The position numbers were made by a program, and so were the translations under genes. A stretch of DNA of 33,876 nt. Source: Raineyella sp964402325. Its GTDB lineage: Bacteria > Actinomycetota > Actinomycetes > Propionibacteriales > Propionibacteriaceae. Location of the stretch: NCBI GenBank assembly GCA_964402325.1, contig CAYOBI010000024.1, positions 1 to 33,876 of the forward strand, written 5' to 3'. This document shows positions 8,501 to 14,861 of this stretch, one piece after another (position 1 is the stretch's first letter; every line of letters begins with the position of its first letter). The notes beneath the pieces were generated by a model. It made no database searches. It saw nothing but the letters and a program-made list of their open reading frames with translations, and had not been told where the DNA came from.

Positions 8501-8918
8501 GGTAGGCCAGCGCGACCATGTTGCTCCAGTACGGCGCCATCGCCGGCTCGCGCCAGCCCTCCGCCGTGTAGAGCGTCATGATCCACGGCGCGGCGACGGT
8601 GACCAGCACCGTCATCACGCCGAGCGCGGCCAGGAACGCCGTCATGATCCGGTTCGTGTACGCCTCACCGCCGTCCTCGTCCTCGTCCATCGCCCGGACG
8701 ATCTGCGGCACCAGGACCGCGTTCATCACGCCGCCGGCGAGCAGGATGTAGAGGCTGTTGGGGATGGTGTTGGCCAGGTTGAACGCCTCGGCCGGCCGGG
8801 TGCCGTTGCCGAGCACGATGGCGATCAGCGCGGCCCGGACGAACCCGAGCACCCGCGAGGCGAGGGTGCCCCCGGCCATCAGGACGGTCGTGGACATCAT
8901 CGAGCGGGAGCGGCTCAT
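5586..8918 (-). CDS. murJ: MurJ lipid II flippase fused to pseudokinase and outer domain
   Basis: An 1110-residue envelope protein. Residues 1-520 are the multi-spanning MurJ/MviN flippase that turns lipid II outward for peptidoglycan synthesis; SRVLGFVRA carries the conserved arginine. Residues about 590-830 form a protein-kinase fold whose catalytic residues are gone: no glycine-rich loop, RWVVCQFF where the VAxK lysine should be, HQRLDPDA for HRDxKxxN, and LGF for DFG. One membrane helix (about 901-926) leads to an extracytoplasmic C-terminal beta domain with a discoidin/F5-8-like look. The same arrangement is known from M. tuberculosis Rv3910, where the phosphorylated pseudokinase recruits FhaA. 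Start and stop overlap neighbouring genes by four bases each. Confidence 0.92.
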   Translation of the reverse strand: MSRSRSMMSTTVLMAGGTLASRVLGFVRAALIAIVLGNGTRPAEAFNLANTIPNSLYILLAGGVMNAVLVPQIVRAMDEDEDGGEAYTNRIMTAFLAALGVMTVLVTVAAPWIMTLYTAEGWREPAMAPYWSNMVALAYLCLPEIFFYGATVLVGQVLNARQVYIPYMWAPIANNVISIAVFGLYLGLWGTSHGAPFSWPQVLLLGLGSTLGIAAQFFILVPFLTRAGFRYRPRWDLRGVGLGHTFRLAQWTLYFVLVNQLAIFVVNRLGSTAVLTSGEGAGITAYQTASLIWIVPHSLITLSLATQMMTSSSRLAAEGDLKGVATESARTMRSALAVIVPSAIALFALAFPISRLMFGNGAGARDADFIGRTLLVMALGLVPYSLHYLVIRSFYALEDTRTPFLVQSTIVASNIILAIVLVVPWHAPGWVAAGLGGAYALAYVVGLGIAVPLLRRRLPDFRFAPIARHIVRLTVATAPGALLAWLLVRLTGGHGQLLLLASVAVGAAAAVGTFVVLARRLQIEEVEEVLAALLRRTGSGTPPTGLPRQQEEGAVPEDPRTEAGGPGAEDAFGRDDEYTRPIGSPGYQAGRLLGGRFRLEDPLDGRRQDLWRATDLSLKRWVVCQFFPAGDPRSPLLLSAARRAAQVTDARFVRILDFSDDGDEPYVVREYAPGQTLTRLLAPGPLSGIESAWLVREIADAMATVHAQGRYHQRLDPDAVMVTDTGNVKILGFQIDEALLPGEEPGAKVEGAERTDVFALGRLLYTCLTGLWPGGTVPGLPSAPTRGGMWPSPRRVRADVPPPLDRICEQVIGGVSPMMDNATGRPGITTAAGVVAALSTVLGVTDASYRLEQRVRTAQGTLALDTTREQPAVDAGPLPQTAAVPPEPTERPLRVVPRRTPRRGWVIALLVLVAMAVVVGLIGTAINAGRAGHSGTGPSGATSSGATASGSAATGPWEVTGVATFDPSADGGNGEENARTAPYAYDGDPTTMWQTMSYVGDARFGKLKPGVGLVLDLGRPRDVRTVTVQLNGTGTDLEVRVPKNTAATSAPMDSQKSWRTVASATGASGTVDLTADSAVTTRYVLVYLTSLPSDGNGQYRGGIYEVQVRP

Positions 8919-11038
8919 CCGTGGCTCCGTTCGGCCCGGACCTGCTTGATCCGGAACACCGTGGTGCCGATCACGACGAGCCCCGACACGATCATCAATA
9001 TCCATCCGACCCTTCCGGCCTGCGTGGCCTGTACGTCGATGTCCACCGGGACGCCGATGGCGGTCCCGTCGGGCGTGGTGAGCTGGGCCACGACGGTGTA
9101 GCTGCCGTTCGCCGCCACCCGCGGCACCGCGACCACCCCGATCGCCTCGCCCGCACCGATGGTGCGGACGTCGACGGGGGGCACGTGCAGGCGTTCGGCG
9201 TTCTCCGACTCGAACTCGACCCGGACCGACACCGCCACGTCGAGGTTGTTGGTGATGGTGACCGGGAACTGGGTGTCCTGCCGGGCGGTGAGCAGCACCG
9301 GGCGGGCGCTGATCGCCACCGCGTCGCCGTCGGTGATCCGGTGGATCCGGTCCTGCTGGAGGTCGCGGTAGGTGGCGTACGCGTCGGCGTCGGCGTCCGT
9401 CCCGGTGGCCGTCGAGGTCGGCGCCCACTGGGTGCTGGCGACCGAGGCGACCGCCCGCCAGGTGGTGTCCGCGGCGACCGCGGCGTCGGTGAACATGCCG
9501 GCCAGCCCGGAGGTGGCGGACGCGAGCCGGCGCACGTCGCGGGTCTGGTCGTCGTCGGCCGGGGCGGCGTGCAGCACGGCGTCGGTGATCGCCGCGCCGG
9601 TGCCGTCGACCAGGGCGGACAGGGTGGTGCGGCCGGTGGGGTCGAGGTCGTCGGCGTGTGCAGTGTCGACGTCGGTGATCAGCCGCACCTGGGCCGGCCG
9701 GTTCTGCGCCGCGTCGAGGTAGCCGATCGCGGTCAGCGCCGCGCGCCGCTGGGCGTCGGTGCCGGCCGCGTCCGGTCCCGGAGTCAGCCCGCGGGTGTCG
9801 TACGTCACCACGACCGCCCCCTCGCCGGTGGTCCAGTGCGCCGGCGGTGTGGCGCCGTGCGCGACGTCGGCCCCGTCGGTCGGCTGGGCGGCGAGGACGA
9901 TCGGCGGGGCGGTCGAGGTCGGGACGGCGGTGGCGGTCGCGGTGGCGCTCGTGGAGGCCGACGGGCTCGGCGAGGCCGAGGCGCCGTCGGAGGCGGGGGC
10001 GAGGGCGGCCAGGGTGCGGCCGGTGAGCAGGCCGCCGGCCGGCAGCACCGCGACCGGCAGCGAGGCGACGTCGGCCGGCAGGGTGCTCGGGTCGAGGGCG
10101 GACCGGACCATGGCGGCCTGCCCGATGCCGGCCATCAGGTCGACGTCGAGGGTGGCGTACGGCAGCCGGTAGCCGGGCGTGCCGAGCGCGTCGAAGGCGG
10201 TCAGCCAGTTCTTCGCGTCGGCCTGGCCGGTGCCGGCGGTGCCGTCGGTGAGCGTGTAGCCCTTGGCCATCTCGTCGAGGGCGACGACCAGCGCCGGGTC
10301 GACCAGGTGGGTCCGGCCGGTGCCCGCGGCGCTGCGGACCAGCACGTCCAGGCGGCCGCCGGGGGCGATCTCCTCGGCCAGGTGGTCGTCGGAGAACTTC
10401 CCCGCCGACACCCGGGACGGCGCGGAGGCGAGCACGACGACCGAGGCGACGTGCGGGGCTGCGGTCTCGGTGCCGAAGTCCTGGGTCAGCCAGGCCCGGG
10501 CCCGGCCCAGGGTGGCGTTGCTCGAGCCGTACGACCCGCGGACCTGGACCCCGATCATCGTGACGCCGTCGCGGGCCGGGATACCGAGCTCCGACAGCGG
10601 CGCGGTGACGGTGAACCCGCTCTGCTGGCCGGGCGCCAGGGTGCCGGTGGTGTCGGTGCCGAGGATCGCGTACTTGCCGAGGTAGCGGGCACCGACCGGG
10701 CCGTCGGCGGTGTCGAGCTCGGTCCGGGTGGTGCGGATCACTTGGTCGCGCCACAGGTAGGCCTGCACGCCGGTCAGGGTGGTGCTGCTGGTGTTCGTCA
10801 CCGTGCCGCTGACTGTGACGACGTCGGTGGCCCTGGTCACCTTCGGGGTGATGCTCGTCAGGTCGATCCGCACCCGGTCCTCCGCGTGCGCCGGCGTGGC
10901 GACCCCGGTGACGACCGTCAGCATCGCCAGCACCAGCGCGGTGAGCACCGCCGGCACGGCCAGCAGCCCGCGCCCGGGCGCACCGGGGATCCGGCGGCCG
11001 ACGGGGCGGCGCCGGGACGGCAGCGGGCAGGGGCTCAC
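8915..11038 (-). CDS. DUF6049 family secreted/membrane-anchored protein (Rv3909-like)
   Basis: A 707-residue exported protein found beside murJ throughout Actinobacteria. A signal peptide with a long hydrophobic core ends at TPAHA around residue 52. A beta-rich outer region follows (ITPKVTRATDVVTVSGTVTN), then a Ser/Thr/Ala/Pro low-complexity linker at about 355-385, a second globular part, and a C-terminal membrane helix (VGWILMIVSGLVVIGTTVF) with a short basic tail. The molecular role is unknown; context suggests a part in lipid II export or wall assembly. The GTG at 11036-11038 is chosen because a TACGAT -10 box lies 6 bases upstream, giving a leaderless mRNA. Its stop overlaps the murJ start by four bases. 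Confidence 0.85.
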   Translation of the reverse strand: MSPCPLPSRRRPVGRRIPGAPGRGLLAVPAVLTALVLAMLTVVTGVATPAHAEDRVRIDLTSITPKVTRATDVVTVSGTVTNTSSTTLTGVQAYLWRDQVIRTTRTELDTADGPVGARYLGKYAILGTDTTGTLAPGQQSGFTVTAPLSELGIPARDGVTMIGVQVRGSYGSSNATLGRARAWLTQDFGTETAAPHVASVVVLASAPSRVSAGKFSDDHLAEEIAPGGRLDVLVRSAAGTGRTHLVDPALVVALDEMAKGYTLTDGTAGTGQADAKNWLTAFDALGTPGYRLPYATLDVDLMAGIGQAAMVRSALDPSTLPADVASLPVAVLPAGGLLTGRTLAALAPASDGASASPSPSASTSATATATAVPTSTAPPIVLAAQPTDGADVAHGATPPAHWTTGEGAVVVTYDTRGLTPGPDAAGTDAQRRAALTAIGYLDAAQNRPAQVRLITDVDTAHADDLDPTGRTTLSALVDGTGAAITDAVLHAAPADDDQTRDVRRLASATSGLAGMFTDAAVAADTTWRAVASVASTQWAPTSTATGTDADADAYATYRDLQQDRIHRITDGDAVAISARPVLLTARQDTQFPVTITNNLDVAVSVRVEFESENAERLHVPPVDVRTIGAGEAIGVVAVPRVAANGSYTVVAQLTTPDGTAIGVPVDIDVQATQAGRVGWILMIVSGLVVIGTTVFRIKQVRAERSHG

Positions 11039-11044
11039 CCCGCC

Positions 11045-11050
11045 ATCGTA
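11045..11050 (-). promoter_or_regulatory. -10 box of DUF6049-murJ-sigM operon (leaderless)
   Basis: On the minus strand TACGAT fits the actinobacterial TANNNT -10 consensus and ends 6 bases before the GTG start, so transcription should begin at or next to the start codon. No convincing TTGACA -35 box is placed upstream. Confidence 0.55.
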
Positions 11051-11064
11051 CGGGCGAGCCCGGG

Positions 11065-11070
11065 TAGACT
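11065..11070 (+). promoter_or_regulatory. -10 box of cca (leaderless)
   Basis: TAGACT fits TANNNT and ends 8 bases before the GTG start of the tRNA nucleotidyltransferase, with no Shine-Dalgarno sequence between. It lies only 14 bases from the opposing -10 box, so the two promoters are packed back to back. Confidence 0.55.
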
Positions 11071-11078
11071 CGGTCAGC

Positions 11079-12509
11079 GTGCCTTCCCTGACCCAAGCCC
11101 AGGACAACGCGGTGACCGAGTTGATGCGGATCGCGCCCGTCATCGACCGGCTCGGCGAGGTCTTCACGAGCGCGGGTCACGAGCTCTACCTGGTCGGCGG
11201 TTCCGTCCGTGACGCGCTGATGGGCCGGCTGGGCCACGACCTCGACTTCACCACCTCGGCCCGGCCCGACGAGATCGAGCGCCTGTTGAAGAAGGTGTCC
11301 CGCGAGGTGTGGGACATCGGCAAGGCGTTCGGCACGATCGGCGCCAACGTCGAGGGCGGGTGGGTGGTGGAGATCACCACGTACCGTGCCGACACGTACC
11401 GCAGCGACTCGCGCAAGCCGGAGGTCGCCTTCGGCGACACCCTCGAGGGGGACCTCGGGCGGCGCGACTTCACCGTCAACGCGATGGCGGTCGACGTCCG
11501 GACCCGGAGGTTCGTCGATCCGTTCGGCGGGCTGGCGGACCTGGCGAGCGAGGTGATCCGGACCCCCGGTACGCCGGAGCAGTCGTTCTCCGACGACCCG
11601 CTGCGGATGATGCGGGCGGCCCGGTTCACCTCCCAGCTCGGCTTCGTGCCGACCCAGGAGGTGATCACCGCGATGCGGGAGATGGCCGACCGGATCGACA
11701 TCATCTCCGCCGAACGGGTGCGCGACGAGCTGAGCAAGCTGCTGCTCACCCCGCACCCGCGCAACGGGCTGAACGTCTTCGTGGCCACCGGGCTGGCCGC
11801 CCGGGTGCTGCCCGAGCTGCCGGCGCTGCAGCTGGAGGTCGACGAACACCACCGGCACAAGGACGTCTACGAGCACTCGCTGACCGTGCTGGACCAGGCG
11901 ATCGCCCTGGAGCAGGGCCGCGGGCACGCACCGGACCTCGTGCTGCGGGCGGCGGCGCTGCTGCACGACATCGGCAAGCCGGCGACCCGGCGGTTCGAGG
12001 ACGCCGGCAAGGTGTCCTTCCACCACCACGACGTGGTCGGGGCGAAGCTGGCCCGCAAGCGGCTGAAGGCCCTGCACTTCAGCAGCGACGAGGTCAAGGA
12101 GATCTGCACGCTGATCGAGCTGCACCTGCGGTTCCACGGGTACGGCGAGGGCGGCTGGACCGACTCGGCGGTGCGGCGCTACGTCCGGGACGCCGGGGAC
12201 CAGCTGGAGCGGCTGCACATCCTCACCCGGGCCGACTGCACCACCCGGAACCGCAAGCGGGCGGCCGGGCTGAGGTCGGCGTACGACCACCTCGAGGCGC
12301 GGATCGCCGAACTGGAGGAGCAGGAGGAGCTGGACGCGATGCGCCCGGACCTCAACGGCGACCAGATCATGGCCGTCCTCGGGGTGGCGGCCGGCCCGGT
12401 GGTGGGCCGGGCCTACCGGTTCCTGCTGGAACTGCGCATCGACAACGGCCCCCTCGGCGAGGAGGAGGCCGCCCGCCGGCTGCGGGACTGGGCCGCCGAG
12501 AACCTGTAG
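11079..12509 (+). CDS. cca: CCA tRNA nucleotidyltransferase
   Basis: A 476-residue class II CCA-adding enzyme that builds or repairs the 3' CCA end of tRNAs (called pcnA in mycobacteria). The N-terminal polymerase-beta-like head shows LVGGSVRDALMGRLGHDLDF with the DxD metal residues at about residues 39-58, RRDFTVNAMA near 129, and the template-side DPLRMMRAARF near 175. The C-terminal half carries an HD domain (HSLTVL, then LLHDIGKP near 295). The GTG start at 11079 is supported by the -10 box 8 bases upstream and by the normal N-terminal length. It is divergent from the DUF6049-murJ-sigM operon, the arrangement typical of actinobacterial chromosomes. Confidence 0.93.
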   Translation: MPSLTQAQDNAVTELMRIAPVIDRLGEVFTSAGHELYLVGGSVRDALMGRLGHDLDFTTSARPDEIERLLKKVSREVWDIGKAFGTIGANVEGGWVVEITTYRADTYRSDSRKPEVAFGDTLEGDLGRRDFTVNAMAVDVRTRRFVDPFGGLADLASEVIRTPGTPEQSFSDDPLRMMRAARFTSQLGFVPTQEVITAMREMADRIDIISAERVRDELSKLLLTPHPRNGLNVFVATGLAARVLPELPALQLEVDEHHRHKDVYEHSLTVLDQAIALEQGRGHAPDLVLRAAALLHDIGKPATRRFEDAGKVSFHHHDVVGAKLARKRLKALHFSSDEVKEICTLIELHLRFHGYGEGGWTDSAVRRYVRDAGDQLERLHILTRADCTTRNRKRAAGLRSAYDHLEARIAELEEQEELDAMRPDLNGDQIMAVLGVAAGPVVGRAYRFLLELRIDNGPLGEEEAARRLRDWAAENL

Positions 12510-12550
12510 TCCCTCCCGTCCGGACGGTCCCTCGGGTCGGCGGCGCCGGG

Positions 12551-12838
12551 TCACTCCTCCGCGCAGGCCAGCACGCAGTGCAGCAGGACGTTGATGCCGT
12601 CGGCGCACGCCTCCGGGGTGGAGTACTCCCGGGGGTTGTGGCTGATCCCCTCGTACCGTCCGGGGACGAAGATCATCCCGGTCGGCGCGATCGCCGCGAT
12701 CTCGCCGGCATCGTGGCCCGCCCCCGAGGTGATGCGTTCGTGGGACAGTCCGAGGCGTTCGGCAGTGGCCTCGACCAGGTCGATCATCCTCGGGGCGAAG
12801 TCCACCGGGGCGGTGTGCGCCGTCTCCCGGACGGTGAC
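12551..12838 (-). pseudogene. C-terminal remnant of M20 Zn-dependent amidohydrolase
   Basis: The frame encodes about 95 residues that match only the C-terminus of the hydantoinase/carbamoylase group of M20 peptidases (N-carbamoyl-amino acid hydrolase, allantoate amidohydrolase): VTVRETAHTAPVDFAPR, SGAGHDAGEIAAIAPTGM, and the zinc/substrate-side GRYEGISHNPREYSTPEACA. Full proteins are about 400-420 residues. Upstream the family similarity stops near 12840 with no usable start, so this is a 5'-deleted gene. It converges on cca with 41 bases between the stops. A GTG at 12803-12805 could start an 84-residue peptide, but nothing indicates function. Confidence 0.75.
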
Positions 12839-12867
12839 GCGTCGGGCGGAACCCGGTAACCTCAGGC

Positions 12868-13011
12868 CGTTGGGCCGGGCGAGTCACCGGCGCCCGGACC
12901 CACGGCGGCCACCTGCTCAGCCAGCCCTCGCCGGGCCTGTGGGTGTGGCGCACTCCACGGGGACAGACGTTCGAGGTCACCAACCGCGGCACCCGACACG
13001 TCCCGGACTGA
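12868..13011 (+). pseudogene. C-terminal remnant of DUF222/HNH endonuclease-like protein
   Basis: About 47 codons ending in TGA read through RVTGARTHGG, then PGLWVWRTPRGQTFEVTN. This resembles the tail that follows the HNH motif in DUF222 proteins, which are multicopy in Actinobacteria (typical pattern: HHR..KTHGG...PG.W.W..P.G). The HNH core and DUF222 region are missing. It faces the M20 remnant, and the break between the two lies at about 12840-12868. A strong hairpin 33 bases after the stop probably was its terminator. Confidence 0.55.
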
Positions 13012-13044
13012 CCGCGCCCGGAAGCACGCGCGCCGGAACATACA

Positions 13045-13080
13045 CCAGGGGCCGCCGGTACGACACCTGACGGCCCCTGG
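13045..13080. terminator. 10-bp-arm hairpin terminator after HNH remnant
   Basis: CCAGGGGCCG (13045-13054) pairs perfectly with CGGCCCCTGG (13071-13080) around a 16-base loop. No U-tract follows, as is common in high-GC Actinobacteria. Confidence 0.55.
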
Positions 13081-13399
13081 GGATTCTGTGATCTCGCTAC
13101 GAGATTGGTGTCAGCCTACTCCGTGTTCACCTTTTGGCTACCCTCGGGTGCCTGTAACGACGCGCACACATGAGGGCAGGCTCAGCAGCGTCCTACGGTC
13201 CTCGCCGAAACCGGCCAACACTAGGGGCGTTGCGGACAACACCTCGGACAACACCCGTCGGCAAGCATGGCGGCGTGTTCCACTCTCCGATACGTCGCGT
13301 CCCCCAGAAGGCCCTCGACCCCTCCGGGACCTCATCCGGTGACACCCGGACCCCTAGCCTCGTGCGCAACACCCGAGTCGAGGATGCCCTGGAGTGATG
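13081..13399. other. non-coding leader region before the Tad operon
   Basis: No supported gene. It holds a small perfect hairpin ATCTCG-CTA-CGAGAT (13091-13105), an imperfect direct repeat of GGACAACACC (about 13233-13256), and a TAGCCT -10-like box at 13355-13360, about 40 bases before the first Tad gene. Base composition is less GC-rich than the flanking genes, consistent with a promoter region. Confidence 0.4.
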
Positions 13400-14107
13400 A
13401 TGCTGCCCGTCAGGACCACCAGCCCGTCCGCCCCGTCGGCGGCGACCGCCCCGTCGGTCCCGGCCGCTGCGTCGGCTGCCGCCGCGACGGCCCGGCCTGC
13501 CGCGGGCCGTCCGCTGGCCACCATGCGCCGACGCCGTCCCCGCTGGATCCTCGCCGGCCTGCTGGCGACGGTGGTCGGGGCGCTCGGCTCGGTGGTGCTG
13601 TGGACCCAGGTCGCCGACACCACCTCGGTGCTCCGGCTGAACCGGACCGTCTACCGCGGGGAGATCATCAAGGCCCAGGACCTCACCCCGATCACCGTCG
13701 GGCGGGTGGACGGCCTGGACGCCCTCTCCTCGGACGCCATCGGCACCGTCGTCGGCCGGCCAGCCCGGATCGACCTGGCCGAGGGCGGGCTGCTCACCGG
13801 CAGTGCCGTCGGCCCCGAGGAGCTCCCCGCGGGCAAGGCCGTGGTCGGACTGCGGCTCGAGGAGGGCCGGGCGCCCCGGATCCCGCTCGAGCCGGGCACG
13901 TCGGTCCTGCTCGTCGAGGCGGCCCCGGACCAGACCACGTCCGGAACCGCCGGCAACCGGGCCTTCCGGGCGGAGATCCACCGCCCGATCGAGACCAGCT
14001 ACGACCAGGTCGCCCAGCTCGTCGACGTGTCGGTCGCCCGGCGTGACGCCGAGGAGGTCGCCCGGCTCGCCGCCGCCGACCGGATCATCCTGGTGCGGGG
14101 GGCGTGA
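13400..14107 (+). CDS. SAF-domain (CpaB/RcpC-like) Tad pilus protein
   Basis: A 235-residue protein. A Pro/Ala/Ser-rich cytoplasmic N-terminus is followed by a basic patch (RRRRPR), one membrane helix (about residues 47-70), and an outer region with the SAF fold (RTVYRGEIIKAQDLTPITV, then the GRPARIDLAEGGLL stretch). In Tad systems such proteins sit at the pilus channel. It opens the nine-gene Tad operon. Three in-frame starts (GTG 13394, ATG 13397, ATG 13400) are stacked; 13400 is preferred because GGAG ends 5 bases before it. It is followed after one base by the CpaE-like gene. Confidence 0.75.
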   Translation: MLPVRTTSPSAPSAATAPSVPAAASAAAATARPAAGRPLATMRRRRPRWILAGLLATVVGALGSVVLWTQVADTTSVLRLNRTVYRGEIIKAQDLTPITVGRVDGLDALSSDAIGTVVGRPARIDLAEGGLLTGSAVGPEELPAGKAVVGLRLEEGRAPRIPLEPGTSVLLVEAAPDQTTSGTAGNRAFRAEIHRPIETSYDQVAQLVDVSVARRDAEEVARLAAADRIILVRGA

Positions 14108-14108
14108 G

Positions 14109-14861
14109 ATGACCGTACGCCTCATCCTCGGACCGGCCGGGTCACCCGGAGCCACCACCACCGCGATCGGCCTCACCCTTCAGCTGCCCGCACCGGCACT
14201 GCTCGTCGACGCCGCCCGCGACGCCGCCCAGGCCCCGCTCGCCGGCTACCTGCGGGGTGCTGTCGCCGCGGGGAGCGGGCTGGAGGAGTTCGCCCGCCGC
14301 CGACGGATGGGCGCACCGTTCGACCTCGACGCCGCCACCGTCGCCCTGGACGAGGAGGGCCGCCGGCGCTTCCTGCCCGGCCTCGGCCACCTTGCCGCCG
14401 TCGACCTGTTCGAGCCGACCTGGCCGGCCCTGGCGGACCTGCTGCGGGGCGTGGCCGACGACGGCACCGAGGTCGTCATCGACGCCGGACGTCTCACCTC
14501 GATCCGTCCGGTCGACCCCTTGCTGCGGATCGCCGACCAGATCCTCGTCGTGACCCGGACCAGCCTGCGCCACCTGGCCGCCGCCCGGCCGGTCTGCGAG
14601 GCGGTGGACGACGTGCTGGCGCGATCACTGCGCGCGACCCGCGCCTCGCTGGTCCTGGTCGGTGAGGGCATGCCGTACGACCGGCGCGAGGTGGTCGCGC
14701 AGTTCGGCTGGCCGGTTGACGTCGTGCTGCCGTACCTGCCCGAGCACGCCGCGGTCTTCTCCGACGGCACACCCCCGCCGCGCCGCTGGGAGCGATCCCC
14801 GCTGCTCGAGGCCCTCCTCGAGTTCGCGAGGCTCCCCGATCCCCGGGAGGCGGCGGCATGA
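14109..14861 (+). CDS. CpaE/Ssd-like ParA-family protein with degenerate P-loop
   Basis: A 250-residue protein with a MinD/ParA-like layout: N-terminal beta strand, P-loop position GPAGSPGATTTA, then LLVDAARDAAQAPL where ParA proteins have switch regions, EVVIDAGRL as the Walker B-like strand, and a final helical part. The lysines of the deviant Walker A motif (KGGxGKT) are absent, so ATP binding may be altered or lost. In the Tad pathway CpaE/TadZ localises the apparatus at the cell pole; the M. tuberculosis counterpart Ssd lies in the same position. ATG 14109 follows the upstream stop by one base, and its own stop overlaps tadA by four bases. Confidence 0.72.
   Translation: MTVRLILGPAGSPGATTTAIGLTLQLPAPALLVDAARDAAQAPLAGYLRGAVAAGSGLEEFARRRRMGAPFDLDAATVALDEEGRRRFLPGLGHLAAVDLFEPTWPALADLLRGVADDGTEVVIDAGRLTSIRPVDPLLRIADQILVVTRTSLRHLAAARPVCEAVDDVLARSLRATRASLVLVGEGMPYDRREVVAQFGWPVDVVLPYLPEHAAVFSDGTPPPRRWERSPLLEALLEFARLPDPREAAA

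Noticed and set aside
5586..12992. A very long minus-strand open frame of more than 2400 codons
   Set aside because: It is the murJ frame staying open by chance through GC-rich antisense DNA; the real gene starts at 8918, supported by a four-base overlap with the upstream gene.
13091..13105. Perfect ATCTCG/CGAGAT hairpin, considered as tRNA stem or attachment site
   Set aside because: No cloverleaf can be built around it, no matching repeat elsewhere in the window, and no integrase gene nearby.
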